Of a DNA stretch of 64,000 bases, positions 35,501 through 43,658 are shown piece after piece. The translations under genes were made by a program, and so were the position numbers. Location: assembly GCF_019145495.1 (NCBI RefSeq), contig NZ_JAHSTU010000007.1, positions 1 through 64,000 on the forward strand, written 5' to 3'. Numbering within the stretch: the stretch's first letter is position 1; each line of letters begins with the position of its first letter. The stretch is from Pseudomonas azerbaijanoccidentalis. Its GTDB lineage: Bacteria > Pseudomonadota > Gammaproteobacteria > Pseudomonadales > Pseudomonadaceae. The notes below the pieces were generated by a model. The model was given only the letters and a program-made list of their open reading frames with translations. It was not told the DNA's origin and ran no database searches.

Positions 35501-37614
35501 GCCTGTTACAGGCCTTGCCAGACAGTGAACGCGCAGCATTGAACATCCATATCGGTGAAGGCGATCGACTCAAGCAACTCATCCGGCAACATGCCCTCAG
35601 TCGTGATGCGCTGCGCATACTGTTTGCGGAACACCCGAACTTCAAACCCACCTACGACCCGAAAGTCATGCGTCTCCTGGGCGGTGGCGATGGTTACCGG
35701 CTGATGCCGAGAAACACGCCCACGCTGCAACAGCGGGCGCAAATGCTGTTCCCTCAATTGTCCGCCGATGAACTGGAAGCGTTTGTCCTGCGCCTGCAAC
35801 AACACCCACAAGGACCTCGCGCCGAACTCCAGCGGCTCATCACGCAACACGACCAACTCTGCGAAAGCCTGAATGTCTGGCGTAACGACGTCCCGGTGTT
35901 TGTGCCCGATAGCCAGGTCAGGGTCACGCCTGAGCAATTCGCGTCTCAAAAGCAAATAAGGCAGCAGTTCATGATCGATGTGCTGGACTGCTGGCGCCAG
36001 CAATGGACGCTTCCTGAAACTGCCGCCGAAACAATCTTCTTTAACTTTTTCCATCCGATCATCGGTGAGCTACCGTCGCTGACGGGCGACTTCAGCAGCG
36101 TAACCATACTCAGACTTGAAGGCAGCAGCGCTACGCGAGGCATGCATGAGTTTCTTAAAAACTTCCCCGGGTTACGTGAGCTGAAATTACGCTACGTCAA
36201 CTTGGGTCGTCTGCCGGACAATCTTTCTTCACTGCAACTCAGGGAGCTGATTCTCAGCGATTGCGCCGTGGCCCTCAGCCCCGAGAGCCACGCCACGCTT
36301 GCCAGTCTGCATCAGCTCACAACGCTCGACTTGTACAGGAATCCACTGGGTCTGGTGCCTGACTTCGGGGCCATGCCCAACCTCAATTACGTCGACTTGT
36401 CACACACCGGCATCACCGAATTTCCAAACGATTTGTTCACGCGCCCACGCCTGCGAACCGCCCTGCTCAACGACAACCAGATCAGGGAATTGCCCGCCAC
36501 CCTGTTTATACAGCCAAGCAGAACCCAGGATGGTTTCGACCTGGGCAACAATCCACTTTCAAGCGGTTCGCGCGAACGCCTCAAGCAACATTTCCAGCAG
36601 TCCCGTCAGGATTTCGGTATCTATGCCGAAGCCGCCGATATTCGTCGCGCGCAGTCGCTGTACCCCACACTGGATCAAGAAGAGGCCAGCAAATTCGTTC
36701 TCCTGTTACCCGGCACACTGGACGAAGGCCGAGTAGCGTTGACACGCCTGGAAGCCGAACTCGCCACCCTGGAAAACCAACTGGCGGCCTGGACCGCCGA
36801 TATTCCGCAAGTCCACCCACACAGCAATCAACCATTCACGGCGCAGCAACTGCTGATCGAGCACTCGACCAGAGACGAATTCAAACAACGGGTAATGCGC
36901 TGCTGGCGTCGGGAAAGTGAACCGGATGAATTCAGCGATTTGCTGCTAACAACTTTCGACTTGAGCGCTGACACCATGATCACCGGTGACCTGCCGGCCC
37001 TGAGTGCTGATTTCAGCCATGTGTCAATGGTTTATTTGAACAGTGACAGTGGCTATACCGCTGGCGTCACGCGTTTTCTGGAGCAATTCCCCAAACTCAA
37101 GACCATCAGCATTCGTCACTTCCGCCTGGGTGATATCCCGGACTCGATTTTCCAGATGGGCAATCTGAAATCGGTAAACCTCCCCAACTGCAACATCACT
37201 CTGTCCCCTCAGAGCGTGCTGAACCTGGCCGAGATGACCCGCCTTGAGTTCCTCGACCTGAGCAACAACCCACTGGGCCTAGCACCCGACGTCAGTCAGA
37301 TGAGCGAACTGACAACTCTGCAACTGGATGATTGTGCACTCAGCGAATTACCCGTCGGGCTGTTGCAGCTCAAGACCCTTGAAACCGTTGACCTAAGCTC
37401 AAACGCAATCACGCAGGTACCCAGCGACATTCTGGAACTGCCGATGGATGTCGCCGAAAGCATCGACTTGCGCGGCAATCCGTTTTCCGAAGAAAGCCTG
37501 AAAATCCTGATTGAGTACTTCAGGCGCACCTACATCGACTTTGGTGTTCAAGCCGTTATCGAGCGGGCGGAACTGGAGATGTCGACGTCCGAGCCATCAG
37601 ACGCCGAAGATTGA
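32587..37614 (+). CDS. Large dermonecrotic-toxin-domain/leucine-rich-repeat protein lacking the NEL ligase
   Basis: 1675 residues, unlike any neighbour. N-terminal part (to about 1040) resembles the DUF6543/dermonecrotic-toxin-like region of Pseudomonas LRR effectors, with hydrophobic stretches near 434-468 and 495-517. Then come two related modules, each a helical linker (about 1046 and 1351) followed by LRRs (about 1165 and 1474; ELKLRYVNLGRLPDNL, LEFLDLSNNPLGLAP). Relatives usually continue into a NEL E3 ubiquitin ligase domain with a catalytic Cys; here the protein stops shortly after the second LRR block. The start has a weak ribosome-binding site. It is the only plus-strand gene in this region, inside a conserved catabolic locus. 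Confidence 0.8.
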   Translation: MNTDPTALITSDAFRPDAHFEHLQTAIPLWLRQSAPDRREALRNVTPRLPAEMSNAPKHQQAELNRLIARHIASQIQVDKALANLQNPADFAEPLLKTEIKRRFGLDLDVRETFLRLYIPTHLPWLRLKSGGARVWTVSLLDAALHNFETAETGKAAFEPASTYISTPSANGHFRTLPHVAGQMPISAFTGLCRELDIGERYKAYLEDNLGISNPVAAAILQPKIRDSEKSALTAALHMAQAQNRLSSDIHILILGLLDNLPHLRLRGQLWGCHDLTILNARLTGILLFAPDLESAREVVRVVAYIPGDPEHPVKEYSSTAAFAEDLTQRLRAPAYQQFFSRFINHEDRGRFFAQLNNLLAPISWQPVQPDDPRPTWRESPDPRANLRLRATPIQGELWTHLYQRKLDKILNDARVIAVSTATVDQKARWALWDSFAEIASTLLNIAAFIALPFVPFLGEMMLAYMAYQLLDETFESVVDWAEGQTREAFGHLMGVVESAVQLGAFAAGGVIAAGEFRAVLPREIVQFIDRFNPVKRPNGDTRYWQPDLLTYEHAAALPKDAKPDALGLYQHQGKTLLHLDNKHYAVSKDPVTRTHRIDHPTRPETYKPQLQHNGAGAWQTELDRPLNWDQATVLARIGPDMQRFEASTRERMLSISGCHEDVLRRMHVHNGQVPPLLADTLKRFQIDQDLHTFIDRIGSEQPADYLNADPALQLELLHEHGYWPANKGLRLIDESAQTLWQTRAADGPVLQFNVTQLNNGDVLNTFLSALSETEIRTLMGEAFGEPSPRLESRTRRLRQILAQLAKRKRQSLFEQRYRKLEQGASSLALKIMDAEPGLPRALAEVLADSASDFERQQLQRGNVPARLADVAHEARLQVRITRAYEGLELPSTKDNLDTDRLALRSLAELPGWTAQLRLEIRHYHFEGRLIDSLGGAEAPLRKVLVLSDEGSYQPYDEAGEELSGSGSLYASLLQALPDSERAALNIHIGEGDRLKQLIRQHALSRDALRILFAEHPNFKPTYDPKVMRLLGGGDGYRLMPRNTPTLQQRAQMLFPQLSADELEAFVLRLQQHPQGPRAELQRLITQHDQLCESLNVWRNDVPVFVPDSQVRVTPEQFASQKQIRQQFMIDVLDCWRQQWTLPETAAETIFFNFFHPIIGELPSLTGDFSSVTILRLEGSSATRGMHEFLKNFPGLRELKLRYVNLGRLPDNLSSLQLRELILSDCAVALSPESHATLASLHQLTTLDLYRNPLGLVPDFGAMPNLNYVDLSHTGITEFPNDLFTRPRLRTALLNDNQIRELPATLFIQPSRTQDGFDLGNNPLSSGSRERLKQHFQQSRQDFGIYAEAADIRRAQSLYPTLDQEEASKFVLLLPGTLDEGRVALTRLEAELATLENQLAAWTADIPQVHPHSNQPFTAQQLLIEHSTRDEFKQRVMRCWRRESEPDEFSDLLLTTFDLSADTMITGDLPALSADFSHVSMVYLNSDSGYTAGVTRFLEQFPKLKTISIRHFRLGDIPDSIFQMGNLKSVNLPNCNITLSPQSVLNLAEMTRLEFLDLSNNPLGLAPDVSQMSELTTLQLDDCALSELPVGLLQLKTLETVDLSSNAITQVPSDILELPMDVAESIDLRGNPFSEESLKILIEYFRRTYIDFGVQAVIERAELEMSTSEPSDAED

Positions 37615-38595
37615 TCAACCGCGCTCGGAAGGCACCGACGACAATTCGAACGGGCTGCTGCTGCGCCGCTGGTTGCGATCTTCCCGCGGCGTGGCGCCGA
37701 AGAAATTGCGGTAGGCGCTGGAGAAGTGTGGCCCTGAAGAGAAGCCGCACGACAGGCCGATCTGAATGATCGACTTGCTGGTTTGCATCAACATCTGCCG
37801 GGCCTTGTTCAGGCGCAGTTCCAGGTAGTACTGGCTCGGCACACGGTTGAGGTATTGCTTGAAGATGCGCTCCAGTTGCCGACGGGACACGCACACGTGC
37901 TGGGCGATTTCATCGGTGGTCAGCGGTTCTTCGATGTTGGCTTCCATCAGCAACACCGCTTGGGTGAGTTTCGGATGGCTGGAGCCGAGGCGGTTCTGCA
38001 ACGGGATGCGCTGGCGTTCGCCGCCTTCGCGGATGCGTTCGACCACCAGTTCTTCGGAGACGGCGCCTGCCAGTTCAGCGCCGTGATCGCGAGCCAGTAC
38101 TGCCAGGAGCAAGTCGAGTACCGACATGCCGCCGCACGCGGTCAGGCGATCGCGATCCCAGTCGAACAAGTGGCTGGTGGCGATGACTTTCGGGAAGCGT
38201 TCGGCGAAATCGTCCTGCCAGCGCCAATGCACGGCCGCACGATAACCGTCGAGCAAACCCAGTTGCGCCAACGGATAGACACCGGCCGACAGACCGCCAA
38301 TCACACAACCGGAACGCACCAGTTGCTTGAGCGCACTGCTGAGTGCCGGCGCCAAAGTGGTCGGTGGCTCGTCCGCCAGCAAGAACAATTTCTGGAAGTT
38401 TTCGAGCTTGCCGGTCCAGGCTTCGCCGGGCAGTTGCCATTCGCCTTCGATCGGCGGTTCGGCTTGCAGGAACGACAGTTCGTAGACAACATCCGGATGC
38501 ACACGCTGAGCAACGCGCAAGGCCTCCTCAGCCAGCGCAAGCGTCAGTGCTTTAGTGCTGGGCCAAATCAGGAAACCAATTCGATGGGCAGTCAT
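37615..38595 (-). CDS. argR: ArgR, AraC-family arginine regulator
   Basis: 326 residues from the ATG at 38595 (MTAHRIGFLIWPSTKALTLA). N-terminal DJ-1/GATase-like sensor domain and C-terminal AraC double helix-turn-helix (TTDEIAQHVCVSRRQLERIF, IIQIGLSCGFSSGPHFSSAY). In Pseudomonas, arginine-bound ArgR activates aru and aot and represses biosynthesis. Its stop codon directly abuts the toxin stop codon of the opposite strand, with no spacer. Confidence 0.95.
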   Translation of the reverse strand: MTAHRIGFLIWPSTKALTLALAEEALRVAQRVHPDVVYELSFLQAEPPIEGEWQLPGEAWTGKLENFQKLFLLADEPPTTLAPALSSALKQLVRSGCVIGGLSAGVYPLAQLGLLDGYRAAVHWRWQDDFAERFPKVIATSHLFDWDRDRLTACGGMSVLDLLLAVLARDHGAELAGAVSEELVVERIREGGERQRIPLQNRLGSSHPKLTQAVLLMEANIEEPLTTDEIAQHVCVSRRQLERIFKQYLNRVPSQYYLELRLNKARQMLMQTSKSIIQIGLSCGFSSGPHFSSAYRNFFGATPREDRNQRRSSSPFELSSVPSERG

Positions 38596-38688
38596 GGCGG
38601 GCAATCCGAAACGAACAACAGTGATGAAGGCATGGGCCAATGCTAGCCCGTAAATGAACGCAAATCTTCAAACCAGCAACGATCAAAC

Positions 38689-38777
38689 CTGTAGGAGCTG
38701 TCGAGTGAAACGAGGCTGCGATCTTTTGACTCGAAAAATCTAGATCAAAAGATCGCAGCCTTCGGCAGCTCCTACAA
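38689..38777. repeat. REP/REPIN-type inverted pair (TGTAGGAGCTG family)
   Basis: Same family as 24251-24344; an imperfect left arm and a right arm containing GATCGCAGCCTTCGGCAGC. It fills the gap between aotP and argR. Confidence 0.85.
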
Positions 38778-38798
38778 GGTGCACAACGTCAGTCTTGA

Positions 38799-39563
38799 TT
38801 ACTTCAGGCTGCCCGAGAGGAATTGCTGCAAACGCTCGGATTGCGGGTTCACCAGCACTTCGCGTGGGTTGCCGCTTTCTTCGACCACACCTTTGTGCAA
38901 GAACACCAACTGGTTCGACACTTCACGGGCGAAGCCCATTTCGTGAGTCACCACCACCATGGTCCGGCCTTCCTGGGCCAGGGCCTGCATGACCTTCAGT
39001 ACGTCGCCGACCAGCTCCGGGTCAAGAGCCGAAGTCGGTTCGTCGAACAGCATCACTTCCGGCTCCATCGCCAGCGCACGGGCAATCGCCACGCGCTGCT
39101 GCTCGCCGCCGGACATGTGGCCTGGGTAAGCGTCTTTGCGATGAGCCACGCCAACCTTGTTCAGGTAGTGCTCGGCCTTCTCGCGCGCTTCGGCTTTTGA
39201 AACGCCGAGTACGTGAACCGGCGCTTCCATGATGTTTTCCAGCGCGGTCATGTGCGACCACAGGTTGAAATGCTGGAACACCATCGACAGGCGCGAACGC
39301 ATGCGTTGCAGTTGTTTCGGGTCGGCCGCCTTCAGCGCGCCGTCCTTGTTCGCCACCAGCTTCAACTCTTCGTTGTTGAGCAGGATCTTGCCCGCGTGCG
39401 GCTGCTCCAGCAGGTTGATGCAACGCAGGAAAGTACTTTTGCCGGAGCCACTGGAGCCGATGATGCTGATCACATCGCCAGCCGCCGCTTTCAGGGACAC
39501 GCCCTTGAGCACTTCGTGACTGCCATAGCGTTTATGCAGGTCTTGGACTTCAAGTTTGTACAT
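38799..39563 (-). CDS. aotP: Arginine/ornithine ABC transporter ATP-binding protein
   Basis: 254 residues from the ATG at 39563. HisP-type ATPase: Walker A GSSGSGKST, signature MSGGEQQRVAIARAL, Walker B VMLFDEPTSAL, H-loop VVVTHEMGFA. Powers the AotQM permease with binding protein AotJ. The gene is separated from aotM by a desuccinylase-like gene, the arrangement I recall from P. aeruginosa. Confidence 0.95.
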   Translation of the reverse strand: MYKLEVQDLHKRYGSHEVLKGVSLKAAAGDVISIIGSSGSGKSTFLRCINLLEQPHAGKILLNNEELKLVANKDGALKAADPKQLQRMRSRLSMVFQHFNLWSHMTALENIMEAPVHVLGVSKAEAREKAEHYLNKVGVAHRKDAYPGHMSGGEQQRVAIARALAMEPEVMLFDEPTSALDPELVGDVLKVMQALAQEGRTMVVVTHEMGFAREVSNQLVFLHKGVVEESGNPREVLVNPQSERLQQFLSGSLK

Positions 39564-39590
39564 GCGGTCGGTTCTCACAAAAACAGTCAG

Positions 39591-40703
39591 TCAGTCGTTG
39601 AGCAAGCGCCCGTGACGCAGCGCTTCGCGCCCCGCCACCTTGGCCAGCCAGAAACCGGGTTGGGCATAACGCAGCCGCTCAATGGCAAACAGCACCCCGG
39701 ACGTACCAGCACACACCGTGCTGACCCGATCCGCCAGCGGATCGATCACTTCAAAAATTTCATCACCGGCTTCAACCCATTCGCCGGGCTGACGCAGAAA
39801 ACTCACCACGCCGGGATGCGGCGCGAACAACAATTCGGTGCCTTCGAACGGCATGCCTTCGCAGGCTTCCTGCGCTGGCTTCGGCCATTCGCCGCTGATC
39901 AAACCCTGCTCGGCGAGGAACGCCAGAATGCCTTCGGCATACGCCTCGGTTTCAGCGCGACCGGTGTCGGCCTGACCACCCAATTCAATGGTAGTCGCCA
40001 GGCACGCCAGCGGAATCTGCGCGTCCGGGAACAAACGGGACAAACGCAACCACGGTAGCGAACAGGCTTCGTCGAACGAACTGCCGCCGGAATCTTCCGC
40101 CAGCAAACCGACCCGCACGTTCAGGTGCGCGGCCAGCGAACGCCACTGCGGCCAGTGTTGCGGCAAGGCGTACATGTGCAGCGCGGCTTCGGCATCGCAA
40201 TGCAAATCCAGCACCACATCAGCGGTGCAAGCATGGCTGAGCAGGATGCGTTGCATGCCCTGCAACTGGCTGCTGGCGGGTGGCAACGCGGCCAGATGAT
40301 CGCTCATGGTCTGGCGGATCAAGCGGATGTTAGCGTGCGGATCATCGCCGAGATGGCCATCGAGTTCTGCGGCGACAGGCGCGCTCAGCTCGACGAAATC
40401 GCGGTTGAAGTTCTTGCCGCTGCCCGCCTCGAAACGCCCTTGATGGTTGCCTTGCAGCAGTTGACCGAGGCCCAGTGGATTGGCCACCGGTACCAGTTCG
40501 ATCACGCCGTTGAGCAAGCCTTGGGCTTCGAGTTCGGCCAGGCGTTTTTTCAGCGCCCAGGCGGTGCGCATCCCCGGCAGTTCATCGGCGTGGAGGCTGG
40601 CCTGAATGTAGGCCTTGCGCTCGCCACTGCCGAAACGGAATACCGAAATTTTGCGCTCGCTGCCCAAATGGCTCCACGGCAGTGAATGATCGATGCGTTC
40701 CAT
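39591..40703 (-). CDS. Succinylglutamate desuccinylase/aspartoacylase family protein
   Basis: 370 residues of the AstE/carboxypeptidase-like zinc hydrolase family: ASLHADELPGMR (His, Glu ligands), VLDLHCDAEAALHMY (His). Not AstE itself, which is at 24351. It lies inside the aot operon, so the substrate is probably an N-acylated or amide relative of arginine or ornithine, but this is inference. Starts 2 bp after the aotM stop. Confidence 0.85.
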   Translation of the reverse strand: MERIDHSLPWSHLGSERKISVFRFGSGERKAYIQASLHADELPGMRTAWALKKRLAELEAQGLLNGVIELVPVANPLGLGQLLQGNHQGRFEAGSGKNFNRDFVELSAPVAAELDGHLGDDPHANIRLIRQTMSDHLAALPPASSQLQGMQRILLSHACTADVVLDLHCDAEAALHMYALPQHWPQWRSLAAHLNVRVGLLAEDSGGSSFDEACSLPWLRLSRLFPDAQIPLACLATTIELGGQADTGRAETEAYAEGILAFLAEQGLISGEWPKPAQEACEGMPFEGTELLFAPHPGVVSFLRQPGEWVEAGDEIFEVIDPLADRVSTVCAGTSGVLFAIERLRYAQPGFWLAKVAGREALRHGRLLND

Positions 40704-40704
40704 A

Positions 40705-41403
40705 TCAGTGCTTCCGCGGGGCCAGGTAGCCCAGCCAACGGCGCTCGGCCAGTTTGAACAGCTTCACCAGAATGAAGGTCAGGCACAGGTAGAACACGCC
40801 GGCGGTGATGTACGCCTCGAACGGCAGGTAGAACTGAGCGTTGACCGTGCGTGCGGCACCGGTGATGTCGATCAGGGTCACGATGGACGCCAGACTGGTG
40901 GTCTGCAGCATCATGATCACTTCGTTGCTGTACTGCGGCAGCGCTCGGCGCAGGGCCGATGGCAACAGGATGCGCTTGTACATCTTGAACCGCGACATGC
41001 CCATGGCCTTGGCCGCTTCGATCTCGCCGTTCGGCGTGGCGCGCAGGCTGCCGGCAATGATTTCAGCGGTGTAGGCGCTGGTGTTGATCGCGAACGCCAG
41101 GCACGCACAGAACGTTGCACTGGACAGCCACGGCCAGAGGAAGCTTTCGCGTACCGCTTCGAATTGCGCCAGACCGTAGTAGATCAAAAACAGCTGCACC
41201 AGCATCGGCGTGCCGCGAATCACGTAGGTGTAGAGCCAGGCCGACATGTTGACGACGGCGTTTTTCGAGACCCGCATCAGGCCCAGCGGCAACGCACACA
41301 GCAGGCCAAAAAACAGCGACAGTCCGAGCAACTTGAGGGTAGTCAGCAGGCCGCCGAGGTACAGCGGCAACGACTCCCAAATGACGTTGTAGTCGAAGAT
41401 CAT
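40705..41403 (-). CDS. aotM: Arginine/ornithine ABC transporter permease AotM
   Basis: 232 residues, HisM-type inner-membrane permease with about five helices and the EAA loop EIEAAKAMGMSRFKMYKRIL that docks the ATPase. Start overlaps the aotQ stop by 3 bp. Forms the channel with AotQ. Confidence 0.95.
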   Translation of the reverse strand: MIFDYNVIWESLPLYLGGLLTTLKLLGLSLFFGLLCALPLGLMRVSKNAVVNMSAWLYTYVIRGTPMLVQLFLIYYGLAQFEAVRESFLWPWLSSATFCACLAFAINTSAYTAEIIAGSLRATPNGEIEAAKAMGMSRFKMYKRILLPSALRRALPQYSNEVIMMLQTTSLASIVTLIDITGAARTVNAQFYLPFEAYITAGVFYLCLTFILVKLFKLAERRWLGYLAPRKH

Positions 41404-42089
41404 AGATCAGCCGCCCTTACGCCTACCGAGTAGCGCTTCTCAAGTTGACGCAATGCCAGCAACGAGACGCTGGTGATCACCAGGTACATCGCCGCCACTG
41501 CGAGGAAGAAGGTGAAAGGTTCGCGGGTGGCGTCTGCCGCCTGCTTGGCCTTGAACATCATGTCTTGCAGACCTACCACCGAAATCAGCGCGGTGGCCTT
41601 GGTCAGAACCAGCCAGTTGTTGGTGAAGCCCGGAATCGCCAGGCGGATCATCTGTGGCACCAACACCCGGAAGAACACCTGAAAACTGCTCATGCCGTAA
41701 GCCATGCCCGCTTCAGCCTGCCCCTTGGGGATCGCCATGAACGCGCCACGGAAGGTTTCCGACAAGTACGCACCGAAGATGAAACCCAGGGTGCCGATAC
41801 CGGCAGCCAACGGATTCAGGTCGATGTACTCGTCGTAACCGAGCATCGGTGCGACGCGGTTGAGCAGGTCCTGGCCGCCGTAGAAAATCAGCAGGATCAG
41901 CACCAGGTCGGGAATGCCGCGAATCACGGTGGAGTACAGATCGCCCAGCCAGGCTAGCCAGCGTACCGGCGACAGACGCAGTGCCACGCCGATCAGGCCC
42001 AGAACGATGGCCAGGGCCATGGACGACAAGGCGAGCTGAAGCGTCAGCCAAACGCCATCGAGGATGACAGCCCCGTAGCCTTTCAACAT
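41400..42089 (-). CDS. aotQ: Arginine/ornithine ABC transporter permease AotQ
   Basis: 229 residues, HisQ-type permease: about five helices, VIRGIPDLVLILLIFYGGQD, EAA loop QAEAGMAYGMSSFQVFFRVL. It begins 91 bp after the aotJ stop; a terminator-like hairpin lies in this gap. Confidence 0.95.
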   Translation of the reverse strand: MLKGYGAVILDGVWLTLQLALSSMALAIVLGLIGVALRLSPVRWLAWLGDLYSTVIRGIPDLVLILLIFYGGQDLLNRVAPMLGYDEYIDLNPLAAGIGTLGFIFGAYLSETFRGAFMAIPKGQAEAGMAYGMSSFQVFFRVLVPQMIRLAIPGFTNNWLVLTKATALISVVGLQDMMFKAKQAADATREPFTFFLAVAAMYLVITSVSLLALRQLEKRYSVGVRAADL

Positions 42090-42113
42090 GATTCAGGTCC
42101 TCGAAAGTTGGGA

Positions 42114-42159
42114 TGAAAAAATGGCGCAAACCTCAGAGATCCTGTTGCTTGCGCCATTT
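42114..42159 (-). terminator. Attenuator-type hairpin between aotJ and aotQ
   Basis: AAATGGCGCAA pairs with TTGCGCCATTT over 11 bp around a 19-base loop, followed on the minus strand by a run of six T. A leaky terminator here would give more binding protein than permease, as known for other periplasmic-binding-protein operons. Confidence 0.75.
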
Positions 42160-42180
42160 CGGACTTGTCGCGTGGACGGA

Positions 42181-42957
42181 TTACTTGCCGTAGATATCGA
42201 AGGCGAAGTACTTGTCCTGGATTTGCTTGTATTTGCCGTTCTCGCGAATGGCCGCGATCGCGGTGTTGATCTTGTCTTTCAGCGCATCGCCCTTGCGAAC
42301 CGCGATGCCTACGCCGTCGCCGAAGTATTTGACGTCGGTGAACGCAGGACCGACGAACGCGAAACCTTTACCGGCGTCGGTCTTCAGGAAACCGTCATCC
42401 AGCAGCGTAGCGTCTGCCACGGTGCCGTCGAGGCGACCAGCGGCCACGTCGAGGTAAATTTCGTTCTGCGAACCGTATGGCTTGATCTCGGCACCCAGCG
42501 GGGCCAGGACTTCGCGGGCGAAACGCTCGTGGATCGAACCACGTTGCACGCCGATGTTCTTGCCCTTGAGCTCGGTCAGGCCTTCGCTGACCTGAGTGCC
42601 GGCCTTCATGACCAGGCGGGCCGGGGTGTTGTAGTACTTGTTGGTGAAGTCCACGGACTTCTTGCGGTCTTCAGTGATCGACATGGACGACAGGATCGCG
42701 TCGATCTTGCGCACTTTGAGTGCCGGGATCAGACCGTCGAACTCTTGCTCGACCCACACGCACTTGACCTTCATCTCTTCGCACAGGGCGTTGCCGATGT
42801 CGTAGTCGAAACCGACGATGCTGCCATCCGGTGCTTTCGAGGCGAACGGAGGGTAAGCCGCTTCGATACCGATTTTCAGAGGCTTTTCATCGGCGAAAGT
42901 TGGCAGGGACAGCACAGTGGACAGTGCCAGGGCGCCAAGCAGCACGAGTTTCTTCAT
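42181..42957 (-). CDS. aotJ: Arginine/ornithine periplasmic binding protein AotJ
   Basis: 258 residues: signal peptide MKKLVLLGALALSTVLSLPT then FA and the mature start DEKPLKIG. Family 3 solute-binding protein with GIEAAYPPFASKAPDGSIVG and YDIGNALCEEMKVKCVWVEQ. Binds arginine and ornithine for AotQMP. First gene of the aot operon; a candidate ArgR half-site is 170 bp upstream. Confidence 0.95.
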   Translation of the reverse strand: MKKLVLLGALALSTVLSLPTFADEKPLKIGIEAAYPPFASKAPDGSIVGFDYDIGNALCEEMKVKCVWVEQEFDGLIPALKVRKIDAILSSMSITEDRKKSVDFTNKYYNTPARLVMKAGTQVSEGLTELKGKNIGVQRGSIHERFAREVLAPLGAEIKPYGSQNEIYLDVAAGRLDGTVADATLLDDGFLKTDAGKGFAFVGPAFTDVKYFGDGVGIAVRKGDALKDKINTAIAAIRENGKYKQIQDKYFAFDIYGK

Positions 42958-43126
42958 CTTGGGACTCCATCGGTAAAGGGCTAAAACGGCAGAGTGAGCG
43001 ACAGCCCATTATGCGAATGAGTGGGACCGGAAAGCATTGCTGCGTCCTAGGAAGCGGGTGTTGAAATTCAACACGAGCAACGACGAGCGAGTGATCGGCA
43101 TTCTAACGACAGGCCCGAAGCCGATA

Positions 43127-43142
43127 TTTCTTCAATGCGACA
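43127..43142 (-). promoter_or_regulatory. Candidate ArgR half-site upstream of aotJ
   Basis: TGTCGC-N8-AA on the minus strand, the same motif as the two sites before aruC. A second copy nearby is only degenerate (near 43106). The rest of the 700-bp gap 42958-43658 holds a REPIN and the acsA terminator, and no gene that I can support. Confidence 0.5.
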
Positions 43143-43472
43143 ACTAATTACAGAAGCACCGAGAAAGCCGTTTAGGCACGTTGACAGCCCTGCAAAATCA
43201 TGCAAGAGCAAAAGACATTGAACCGATCTATGTAGCAAATTGCGGGCCTATTATTGGCAAAGCCTTCTAATCCGGCAAGCGCAGCGTGGAGTCTTATTTT
43301 TTCGAGAGGGCTTCAAGGCCCTGAAAGGAAGCGCGGCGTTTCCCAATGCCCCGAATCGGCGCGAGGCGGTTACACATTCAGTAACCTGAAAGATCACGGG
43401 TAACAGTAGGAATGTTCCGAGGGTGGAAGCCGATAATTATTGGCCGGGTTTAAGTGGTGTCTGACAGATCGA

Positions 43473-43567
43473 CATCGCTAGCAGGCTAGCTCCCACAATG
43501 GTTTTGTGTCGTACCCACAATTTTCACCCACCTCAAATCCCCTGTGGGAGCTAGCCTGCTAGCGATG
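43473..43567. repeat. REPIN (GGGAGCTAGCCTGCTAGCGATG type)
   Basis: Two perfect inverted 25-bp copies at 43473-43497 and 43543-43567 with 45 bp between, in the gap between aotJ and acsA. Confidence 0.9.
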
Positions 43568-43601
43568 AGGCCAGCCCAGCCAACACAAAACCCTCAGCCA
43601 C

Positions 43602-43638
43602 AAAAAAGCCCCGCCAGGCTCACACCTGACGGGGCTTT
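43602..43638 (-). terminator. acsA terminator
   Basis: AAAGCCCCG/CGGGGCTTT stem extended by GTCAGG pairing, with a T-run on the minus strand. It lies 20 bp after the acsA stop. Confidence 0.85.
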
Positions 43639-43658
43639 CAGTGACTCAGAATCAGCGC

